Shown here: piece by piece, positions 8,231 to 15,150 of the stretch
Layout: every line of letters starts with the position of its first letter
Numbering within the stretch: the first letter of the stretch is position 1
Source: Flavicella sp964230805
Lineage (GTDB): Bacteria; Bacteroidota; Bacteroidia; Flavobacteriales; Flavobacteriaceae
Assembly (NCBI GenBank): GCA_964230805.1
Contig: CAXRIA010000016.1
Coordinates: 1 to 64,000 of the forward strand
Direction: 5' to 3'
DNA length: 64,000 bases
Notes under the pieces: model-generated
The model's database searches: none
Told to the model about the DNA's origin: nothing
What the model saw: the letters and a program-made list of their open reading frames with translations, nothing else
Translations under genes and position numbers: made by a program

Positions 8231-10327
8231 ATGGCAATATTATCCGAAATTAGAGAGCGTTCAATGTTTTTAATTGTAATCATTGGTTTGGCTTTGTTTG
8301 CTTTTGTTGCGAGTCCCAAAGACATCATAGATTTCTTTAGCTCGAGTAAAGTAAATGCAATAGGAGAGGTTAATGGAGAATCGATAAGCAGAAGAGATTT
8401 TGCCGCAAAAGTAGAGGCTTATAAGTCCAATGCTGGAGCGAATACCTCAGAGATTCAAGCCGTGAATATGGTATGGAACAGTGTTTTGAGTGAAAAAATA
8501 TACAAAGACCAGCTAGCCAAAGCGGGTATTGTGGTGGGTGAAAAAGATGTGTGGGATGCGATTGTAAACAACCCAAATATTCAAAATGCTGCGATTTTTA
8601 AAAACGATGTTGGATTGTTTGATGAAGATAAGTTCAAAGAATATCTGGCCAATCTTAAAGAGAGTTCCAAAGAAGCTTCCAATTCTGCTTGGGCAAATTG
8701 GTTGGCGAATGAAAAAAATATCAAAACGAATTTGGAAATGCAGGCCTACAACCAATTGGTGAAGTTGGGGATCGGAGCTTCTTTGAAAGAAGGGAAAACA
8801 AATTATATGGAAAGCCAAACAGAGCTCAGCGGCTCTTTTGTTTATTTGCCTTTTAAAGAAGTAGACTCCAAAGATGTGGCCGTCAGCTCATCAGAAATCG
8901 AGGCGTATGTAAAAGCACACGCCAACGAGTTTGAAGTGGAGCCTAGTAGAGATATCAAGTTTGTAAAGTTTGATATGGTGGCATCACTAGAAGATGAGGA
9001 AGAATTGACAAACGAATTGGAGCTCGAGATTGATGCCTTTAAAGCAGCAGAAAACAGTGTAGAATATGCGAATGAAAGCGGTACAGATATTCCAGTAGAT
9101 GCGAAATACCTGCACAAAAACAACTTGCCTACCCTCGTAGCAGGCGAGTTATTTTCTGCTAAGAAAGGAGCGGTAATAGGGCCTTATAAATTCCAAAATC
9201 ACCTGCGAATCTCTAAGGTAGAAGACATCATTAAAATGCCAGATTCAGTGAAGGCAAGTCATATACTTATTGCTTTTGCAGGTTCGCGAGCAGCAGATGC
9301 TTCGGTAACGCGTACAGAAAACGAAGCAAAAAAATTGGCAGATAGCATTCTGAATGTGGTTAAAAGAAGAAAGTCTAAATTTTCAGTTTTGGCAAAGAAA
9401 TTTTCTTCTGATAAGTCAAATGCAGACAAAGGCGGTGCGTTGAATTGGTTTACTTATTCGCGTATGGTGCCGGAGTTTAGAGATTATACTTTTTTAAACA
9501 AAAAAGGTGCTGTTGGGGTTGTAAAGACAATATTTGGATACCATGTTGTTAAAATCAACGACCAAAAAAATAGACAGAAAGCAGTTCAGTTAACAACCAT
9601 CGCAAGAAAAATTGAGGCCTCAGAAGCAACGGAAAATGAAATTTTTGAGAAGGCAGAGACTTTGGCGTACAACCTCTCCGCGGGTAAAAAAATAGAAGAT
9701 CTGCAAAAACAAAACAATTACAATGTACGTCCTTTATTTGGTTTGTCTCAGATGGATGAAGAAATTGCGGGTATCGGAAAAAACAGAGGCATTGTGCGTT
9801 GGGCTTTTGATGCCGACAGAGAGGTGAATGACGTAAAACGATTTGATCTTGAAAAAGGTTATGCCGTAGTTCTTTTGACAAACAAAACAGCAAAGGGATT
9901 GATGTCAGCTGTCAAAGCATCAAACAAGGTCAAGCCAATTTTAGTCAACCAAAAAAAGGCGACTATTTTATTGAAACAAATGGAGGGTGAAGACTTGCAG
10001 TCAATTGCGAAATCCAATGACCTCGAAGTTCAATCCTTTTCAAAGGTAACTTTAGGAGCGCCAACAATTTCAGGAGTAGGAATAGAACCTGGTGTTGTAG
10101 GAGCCATGTCTGCAACAGAAACAGGAAAGCTTCAAAAAGGGGTTGTAGGTGAAAAAGGAGTATTTGCTTTTGTCGTTAATGAGAAGAAAGAACCAAAAGC
10201 GCTTTCAAATTATGAAGCTGCTAAAAAGAGTTTGTCCACTGCAAATCAAAACACCGTGACTGGCGAAGTTTATAAGGCTTTGGAAGAGGCTTCCACAATA
10301 GAAGATTACAGAGCTTTGGTGTACTAA
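8231..10327 (+). CDS. ppiD: PpiD-like periplasmic peptidyl-prolyl isomerase/chaperone
   Basis: 698 residues. The start MAILSEIRERS followed by one membrane anchor (about 12-30) is the classic N-terminus of flavobacterial PpiD; a SurA-like chaperone region follows (about 36-180). A parvulin-type rotamase domain lies around residues 335-440, with the conserved ASHIL start and FGYHVVKI end. A second, divergent C-terminal parvulin-like region covers about 450-690. It is anchored in the inner membrane facing the periplasm and helps newly exported proteins fold near the Sec translocon. It has its own upstream gap of 191 nt and ends in a strong terminator. Confidence 0.9.
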   Translation: MAILSEIRERSMFLIVIIGLALFAFVASPKDIIDFFSSSKVNAIGEVNGESISRRDFAAKVEAYKSNAGANTSEIQAVNMVWNSVLSEKIYKDQLAKAGIVVGEKDVWDAIVNNPNIQNAAIFKNDVGLFDEDKFKEYLANLKESSKEASNSAWANWLANEKNIKTNLEMQAYNQLVKLGIGASLKEGKTNYMESQTELSGSFVYLPFKEVDSKDVAVSSSEIEAYVKAHANEFEVEPSRDIKFVKFDMVASLEDEEELTNELELEIDAFKAAENSVEYANESGTDIPVDAKYLHKNNLPTLVAGELFSAKKGAVIGPYKFQNHLRISKVEDIIKMPDSVKASHILIAFAGSRAADASVTRTENEAKKLADSILNVVKRRKSKFSVLAKKFSSDKSNADKGGALNWFTYSRMVPEFRDYTFLNKKGAVGVVKTIFGYHVVKINDQKNRQKAVQLTTIARKIEASEATENEIFEKAETLAYNLSAGKKIEDLQKQNNYNVRPLFGLSQMDEEIAGIGKNRGIVRWAFDADREVNDVKRFDLEKGYAVVLLTNKTAKGLMSAVKASNKVKPILVNQKKATILLKQMEGEDLQSIAKSNDLEVQSFSKVTLGAPTISGVGIEPGVVGAMSATETGKLQKGVVGEKGVFAFVVNEKKEPKALSNYEAAKKSLSTANQNTVTGEVYKALEEASTIEDYRALVY

Positions 10328-10342
10328 GAGACCAAACAATTT

Positions 10343-10378
10343 TAAAAAAAAAGCGATGGAAACCATCGCTTTTTTTTT
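10343..10378 (+). terminator. Terminator of ppiD
   Basis: Stem AGCGATGG (10352-10359) with CCATCGCT (10363-10370), 3-nt loop, followed by nine T and preceded by an A run. Confidence 0.9.
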
Positions 10379-10582
10379 GCTTTGAAATGAAGCACGATTT
10401 TTTTCTTGTCAGTTCAAATACTTGTGTTTATTGATAGTATTGTGCGAGTATCTAGAAACAAGTCAAAGACCATGTCTTGTCAGTTTTGTCCAAGCAAAAA
10501 ATGCGAAAAAATACGGGACTTGATAAGTCTTACTTCAGAATGGATTTTAGGTATCCAACGAAACATCGAAATAAAGAATGTT
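10379..10582 (+). other. Intergenic stretch without a supported gene
   Basis: Between the ppiD terminator and the terminator of the DUF4293 gene. A 70-codon frame over 10406-10618 runs through the second terminator, has no recognisable family and no visible start signal, so I do not call it. Nothing else stands out. Confidence 0.5.
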
Positions 10583-10613
10583 AAAAAAAATCCGAAAGAG
10601 AAACTCTTCCGGA
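10583..10613 (-). terminator. Terminator of the DUF4293 gene
   Basis: Ten-base arms TCCGAAAGAG (10591-10600) and CTCTTCCGGA (10604-10613) with one mismatch, 3-nt loop. On the minus strand it is followed by a run of eight T (10590-10583). Confidence 0.75.
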
Positions 10614-10646
10614 TTTAATTCGCATAAATAAACTAAGATGTTAGGT

Positions 10647-11081
10647 TTACCGCAATCGATCTACAGATTTTACAAGATCTTCATCCTTTTTGATGGCTTT
10701 GTTTGCCATGACTAGCAACACAATGACACAAATAGGTAAGAAAATCCCAATACCTTTCTCAGAGATTTGCATCTCTCCAGATAAGTTTAGAGATTGAAAT
10801 AGCAATACGCCTAATAAATAGAAGTTGATAAGAATATTTATTCGCCCCAATACAAATTGTTTTTCTCTGTTCTTGTAGGTAAATATGGAAATCACAGAGA
10901 GCAAACAAGAAATACCGAAGGAAATTCCTATTGATTTTATAAGCAAACGGTCATTCAAAAAAGCTTCGACAATACCGATCGTATTTACCCCTTCAAGAGT
11001 CCAAAAGTCACAAAGGAATACGAGACCACCTGATAGGAGTGCAGCAGCAATTAAATAAATAGTTTGGATGCGTTGTAACAT
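10647..11081 (-). CDS. DUF4293 family membrane protein
   Basis: 144 residues with four hydrophobic segments (about 5-25, 47-65, 78-97, 109-126) and the conserved start MLQRIQTIYL, which identifies the DUF4293 family in Bacteroidota. Function unknown; it sits in the inner membrane. It is divergent from rho, with the two promoter regions back to back in the 207-nt gap, an arrangement I recall from other Flavobacteriia. The basic C-terminus (KAIKKDEDLVKSVDRLR) is predicted to be cytoplasmic. Confidence 0.85.
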   Translation of the reverse strand: MLQRIQTIYLIAAALLSGGLVFLCDFWTLEGVNTIGIVEAFLNDRLLIKSIGISFGISCLLSVISIFTYKNREKQFVLGRINILINFYLLGVLLFQSLNLSGEMQISEKGIGIFLPICVIVLLVMANKAIKKDEDLVKSVDRLR

Positions 11082-11111
11082 TTCAATTTTTCAATTTGGC
11101 TTGAAGCCAGA

Positions 11112-11141
11112 CAAAAGTATGTTTTTATTTTCAGAAACAAA
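11112..11141 (-). promoter_or_regulatory. Promoter of the DUF4293 gene
   Basis: On the minus strand TTTG (11141-11138), 18 nt, TACTTTTG (11119-11112): a full match to the Bacteroidota promoter. The expected start point is about 25 nt before the ATG at 11081. Confidence 0.65.
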
Positions 11142-11166
11142 ATGAATATTATTAAAAAATAAAGTA

Positions 11167-11174
11167 TATATTTG
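11167..11174 (+). promoter_or_regulatory. -7 box of rho
   Basis: TATATTTG, matching TAnnTTTG, leaving a leader of about 110 nt before ATG 11289. No good TTTG lies upstream at the expected spacing. Confidence 0.45.
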
Positions 11175-11288
11175 TCTTAATAATACTACAAGCCAATGTT
11201 TTCGTTTCAGAAAACACCAAGCGATTTATACAATCCATATTTTTTACCTCACAAAACAACGTAGGAATACAAATTAATTATACAACTA

Positions 11289-12917
11289 ATGTTTGAAATT
11301 TCACAACTCAAAGAAAAAACTCTTGTTGAGTTACAAGCTATTGCAAAAGAAATTGGTTTGAAAAAAACCAGCCAACTGAAAAAACTAGAACTTGTTTATC
11401 AAATTTTGGATGCACAAGCTGCGACGTACTCAGAACAGAAAAAAGCAGACGAGGTTTCTCGCAAACCAGAAGGATCAAAAGGAAAAAGAAAAAGAGTGGG
11501 TACTGTTCAGGAAAAGCCACAACAGAAACCATCAGAAGATTCCGTTTCTGTGAAAAAAACAGCTACTGCTGAAAAACTGATCCCAAAAGAGGACAATAGT
11601 AATAAAGAAACTCAGAAAGAGGGAAAGCCTATTAAAAAAGAGGTTCAAAACAAACTGCAAGATCGAAATCAGCAGAACAATCAAAAAGCGAATAGTAACA
11701 ATCCCAACCATCCGAGCCATAAAAACAACCCTCACAAAAACCAATCAAAGGACAAGAATCACAACCGAAGTAACAACAAATACCGTGATCCTGATTATGA
11801 ATTTGATGGGATTATTGAAAGTGAAGGTGTCTTAGAAATGATGCCTGATGGCTATGGTTTTTTAAGATCTTCGGATTACAATTACTTGTCTTCTCCCGAC
11901 GATATTTACGTATCGCAATCTCAAATCAAATTGTTTGGATTGAAAACAGGAGACACCGTTTTAGGAAATGTCAGACCGCCCAAAGAAGGAGAAAAATATT
12001 TTCCTTTAATCCGTGTGTCAAGAATCAATGGATTGAAGCCAAATGTCGTGCGAGATCGTGTCTCTTTCGAACATTTGACACCCTTATTCCCAGATGAGAA
12101 ATTCAATTTAACAGATCGGAAAAACACTTTGTCTACTCGAATCATGGATTTGTTTGCACCGATTGGAAAAGGACAAAGAGGGATGATTGTGGCACAGCCA
12201 AAAACAGGGAAAACGATGTTGTTGAAAGACATCGCAAACTCGATTGCTGAAAACCATCCGGAAGTCTATCAAATTGTTTTGCTTATTGACGAAAGACCTG
12301 AAGAGGTTACAGATATGCAACGCAGTGTGAAAGGAGAAGTAGTGGCATCTACATTTGACGAGCCTGCTGAAAAACATGTACGCGTGGCGAACATTGTTTT
12401 AGAAAAAGCCAAAAGACTGGTAGAATGTGGGCACGATGTGGTTATTCTACTCGACTCTATTACACGTTTGGCAAGAGCTTACAATACAGTAGCACCTGCC
12501 TCAGGAAAAATTTTATCAGGGGGTATCGATGCGAATGCATTGCACAAACCCAAACGATTTTTTGGAGCAGCTAGAAATATAGAAAAAGGAGGATCTTTGT
12601 CGATCATTGCCACAGCATTAACAGAAACAGGTTCAAAAATGGATGAGGTGATTTTTGAAGAATTCAAAGGAACTGGAAATATGGAGTTGCAATTGGATAG
12701 AAACATTGCGAACAGAAGAATTTACCCTGCTATTGATCTTATTAAATCAAGTACACGTCGAGACGATTTGTTACTCGATCCAAAATCTGTGCAACGTATG
12801 TGGGTGCTTCGCAAGTATTTGGCGGATATGAATCCAATTGAAGCCATGGAGTTTATCAATGAAAAGGTAAAGTATTCTCAAAACAACCAAGAGTTTTTAA
12901 TTTCGATGAATGGTTAG
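11289..12917 (+). CDS. rho: Transcription termination factor Rho
   Basis: 542 residues, longer than the roughly 420 of E. coli Rho. Residues 1-45 form the Rho N-terminal helical domain. About 47-165 is a low-complexity basic insertion rich in Lys, Asn, Gln and His. Then come the cold-shock-like RNA-binding domain (about 172-250, with GYGFLRS) and the hexameric ATPase core, with Walker A PKTGKT near residue 307, DERPEEV and LLDSITRLARAY. Rho loads on C-rich or unstructured RNA and terminates transcription by ATP-driven translocation. The leader of about 110 nt would allow the autoregulation known for rho, but I see no specific element there. Confidence 0.97.
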   Translation: MFEISQLKEKTLVELQAIAKEIGLKKTSQLKKLELVYQILDAQAATYSEQKKADEVSRKPEGSKGKRKRVGTVQEKPQQKPSEDSVSVKKTATAEKLIPKEDNSNKETQKEGKPIKKEVQNKLQDRNQQNNQKANSNNPNHPSHKNNPHKNQSKDKNHNRSNNKYRDPDYEFDGIIESEGVLEMMPDGYGFLRSSDYNYLSSPDDIYVSQSQIKLFGLKTGDTVLGNVRPPKEGEKYFPLIRVSRINGLKPNVVRDRVSFEHLTPLFPDEKFNLTDRKNTLSTRIMDLFAPIGKGQRGMIVAQPKTGKTMLLKDIANSIAENHPEVYQIVLLIDERPEEVTDMQRSVKGEVVASTFDEPAEKHVRVANIVLEKAKRLVECGHDVVILLDSITRLARAYNTVAPASGKILSGGIDANALHKPKRFFGAARNIEKGGSLSIIATALTETGSKMDEVIFEEFKGTGNMELQLDRNIANRRIYPAIDLIKSSTRRDDLLLDPKSVQRMWVLRKYLADMNPIEAMEFINEKVKYSQNNQEFLISMNG

Positions 12918-12944
12918 TTCCCTTCATGATTGATAAAAGTATCG

Positions 12945-13007
12945 AAAGTCCTGTTTGTTCTTAATTTTCAGAAAAAGTCTGAGAAAAGGAAAATCAGGAC
13001 TTTTTTT
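12945..13007 (+). terminator. Terminator of rho
   Basis: Arms AAAGTCCTG (12945-12953) and CAGGACTTT (12995-13003) with a further small hairpin TCAGA/TCTGA inside the loop, followed by a T run (13001-13007). Confidence 0.6.
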
Positions 13008-13062
13008 ATTCCCTCGACATTCCAGTACTTGTTGTTGTGCAGCGCCTACGCTTTGTTAAAAT

Positions 13063-13845
13063 CTAAAAATCGCCGTAGCTTATTTGTGTGTTGCCAATAT
13101 CGTGCACTACTTCTTGTAAAGGCTCTAATTTTCCATTGCTTAGGATCACATGTTGAACCGCTTTTTCTTTTTCAAGGAGATGTTGTTGTTTTAAAATCGC
13201 TTTTGTTTGTTTGGCCACAGCCAAACCAGAATCTATAATTTGTATGGACGCTCCAGTTATTTTTTTTATTTGCGGGATTAAAAAAGGATAATGGGAACAA
13301 CCTAAAACAAGACAATCTATATTTTGAAGAAGCATCGGACGAATATATTTTTCCAATAATATAGCTGTTTTTTTGCTTCTGATGTCACCGTTTTCAATCA
13401 GAGGAACCAAACCTTCTCCTATTTGTTCGATCACATGAATTCCCTCCATGTATTTTTTTGATGTCTCGGCAAACAAACGACTGTTCAAAGTTCCTTTGGT
13501 AGCCAAAATACCAATGGCCTTGGTCTTTGTTTGTATGGCGGCTGGTTTGATGGCAGGTTCGATCCCTATGAAAGGGATGTTGTAGGTTTCGCGCAGTATT
13601 TGAATGGCATTGGTCGTGGCGGTATTGCAAGCCACAACAACAATAGAACATCCCTGAGCTATCAAGTATTCCGTGTTTTTTTTACACAGGGCTATAATTT
13701 CTTGTTTCGATTTTTGTCCGTAGGGAGCATTCTTGCTGTCGGCTAAATAAATCGTATTTTGATGAGGGAGGAGTTGTACAATTTCTTTCCAGATGGAAAT
13801 TCCTCCAATTCCTGAATCAAAAATTCCGATAGTGCTTTTTGTCAT
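13063..13845 (-). CDS. murI: Glutamate racemase
   Basis: Interconverts L- and D-glutamate and supplies D-Glu for peptidoglycan. 260 residues, normal length. The N-terminal FDSGIGG motif (9-15), the first catalytic Cys in ACNTAT (Cys73) and the second in GCSHYPF (Cys183) are all present, as is the NAPYG segment. Cofactor-independent family. It is the last gene of the minus-strand block that contains bamA, but it is separated from ompH by a strong terminator, so it probably has its own promoter in or near 13850-13917. It converges on rho, 145 nt away. Confidence 0.95.
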   Translation of the reverse strand: MTKSTIGIFDSGIGGISIWKEIVQLLPHQNTIYLADSKNAPYGQKSKQEIIALCKKNTEYLIAQGCSIVVVACNTATTNAIQILRETYNIPFIGIEPAIKPAAIQTKTKAIGILATKGTLNSRLFAETSKKYMEGIHVIEQIGEGLVPLIENGDIRSKKTAILLEKYIRPMLLQNIDCLVLGCSHYPFLIPQIKKITGASIQIIDSGLAVAKQTKAILKQQHLLEKEKAVQHVILSNGKLEPLQEVVHDIGNTQISYGDF

Positions 13846-13858
13846 AGCTGTAAAAATA

Positions 13859-13895
13859 AAAAAAACTCGTTAAGCCAAACTGGCCAACGAGTTTT
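13859..13895 (-). terminator. Terminator after the ompH pair
   Basis: Arms AACTCGTT (13864-13871) and AACGAGTT (13886-13893) with an inner GCCA/TGGC stem, flanked by A and T runs on both sides; on the minus strand it ends the bamA-ompH transcript before murI. Confidence 0.85.
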
Positions 13896-13917
13896 TTTTC
13901 ATGTATTGCCAAAGGAA

Positions 13918-14424
13918 TTACTCTGTTGCAATTCCTAATTTCGCTTTCACACTGTCAGACAAATCTTCTCCTTTTTTTACGATGAGTGCTTTGGCATCTA
14001 AAACGTACAAAATCCCTTTTTCTTTGGCGATGGCATCAATGGCATCTTGCGCCTTTTTGATAATAGGCTCTAGGGCAGCATTTCTTTTTTGCTGAATTTC
14101 TTGCTGTGCTACTTGCTGCAATTGTTGAATTTTCGCTTGATCGGTTTGCACCTCTTTGATACGAGCTTCGTTTTGTGCCTGTGTTTGTGAAATTTCTTCA
14201 GCCGTGTATTTGTCAATTTTGGCTTTTAGGTCTTGTTGGGCGGCACTGATCTCTTCTCCATAGGTTTTTCCTAGTTTTTCAAGATCGGATTGCATTTTTA
14301 TCGTTTCGGGCATGCTCGCTACCAATTCCTCAAAATCAATATGAGCTACTTTTTGTGCTTCTGCAATATTTTGAATTCCAAAGGTGAAGATCGCGATGGC
14401 GATAAGGGTTTTAAATTGTTTCAT
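13918..14424 (-). CDS. OmpH/Skp-family periplasmic chaperone (second copy)
   Basis: 168 residues: signal peptide ending in EA before Gln (about residue 23), then a short beta strand (KVAHIDFEELV) and long coiled-coil helices rich in Gln, Ala and Lys (about 45-125), ending in a compact C-terminal part. This is the Skp/OmpH layout: trimers whose helical arms hold unfolded outer-membrane proteins for BamA. It follows another OmpH-family gene by 35 nt, downstream of bamA, the usual tandem pair of Flavobacteriia. Only the second copy ends at a terminator. Confidence 0.9.
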   Translation of the reverse strand: MKQFKTLIAIAIFTFGIQNIAEAQKVAHIDFEELVASMPETIKMQSDLEKLGKTYGEEISAAQQDLKAKIDKYTAEEISQTQAQNEARIKEVQTDQAKIQQLQQVAQQEIQQKRNAALEPIIKKAQDAIDAIAKEKGILYVLDAKALIVKKGEDLSDSVKAKLGIATE

Positions 14425-14459
14425 TTTGTTATTTTTAAATTAAATTTTTGTTTCTATGT

Positions 14460-15098
14460 TTATCTTCGGATAATTTGTTTTTCTTTTTGAACTCTTCGTT
14501 TTTGTTGGTTTTCGATTCTTTGTTTCAGAGCCTCTTTTGATTTGGCTTTCTTTTCTTTGATCTCTTCTCGCTCTTGTTCTTTGATAGATTTTGTAATATA
14601 AGCGATGACAGTTTTACTGATGTCGTATTTTGGATTGGCATGTAATAAGACCAAATCGCTGGATCGGTCAATGACAAAATCGTACTTTTTTCTTTTTACA
14701 ATTCGTTGTATGGCGTTGTAAACGTCATTTTGTATTGGTTTTACCAATTGTTGACGCAACAAAAACAAACTGCCCTCTTCTCCGAAATAGGTAGCTCTCT
14801 TTTTGTTGAGTGTTTTTTCTTTATGTCGGATGTCTTCCTTTTTCTCGGAAATAAGATCATCGGTAAGCAATATTTTTTCGTTGTTTAATTCCGTTTTCAT
14901 ATTGTCAATAAGAGCCGCCTCTTTGTCAATTTCTTTGCGCCATCCTGCCACTTTGTTGTCCAAGGTTTTTTGTGCCTTTTTATAAGCAGGAATGCTCTCT
15001 AAAATATACTCCATATCGATATAGGCGATTTTTTGAGGTTTTTGAGCACTCAAGAAGCCAACAGCCAATAGTGATAAGATGTATATTTTTTTCTTCAT
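14460..15098 (-). CDS. OmpH/Skp-family periplasmic chaperone (first copy)
   Basis: 212 residues: signal peptide ending in LSA before Gln, KIAYIDMEYIL strand, then long charged helices (about 40-150). Unlike the second copy it has an extra strongly basic tail (about residues 170-212, rich in Lys, Glu, Arg and Gln), which might bind nucleic acid, peptidoglycan or simply extend the coiled coil. Role inferred from the family: chaperoning barrel precursors across the periplasm. It starts 52 nt after bamA in the same transcript. Confidence 0.88.
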   Translation of the reverse strand: MKKKIYILSLLAVGFLSAQKPQKIAYIDMEYILESIPAYKKAQKTLDNKVAGWRKEIDKEAALIDNMKTELNNEKILLTDDLISEKKEDIRHKEKTLNKKRATYFGEEGSLFLLRQQLVKPIQNDVYNAIQRIVKRKKYDFVIDRSSDLVLLHANPKYDISKTVIAYITKSIKEQEREEIKEKKAKSKEALKQRIENQQKRRVQKEKQIIRR

Positions 15099-15150
15099 AT
15101 CAGTTTTTTTGCCAACCCTGTTCTAAAGACAGGGTAACAAATATAATAAT

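Noticed and set aside
10406..10618. 70-codon open frame after ppiD
   Set aside because: It runs through the terminator at 10583-10613, has no recognisable product and no start signal; random frame.
12930..13238. 102-codon frame after rho
   Set aside because: Covers the rho terminator and the antisense of murI; no coding character of its own.
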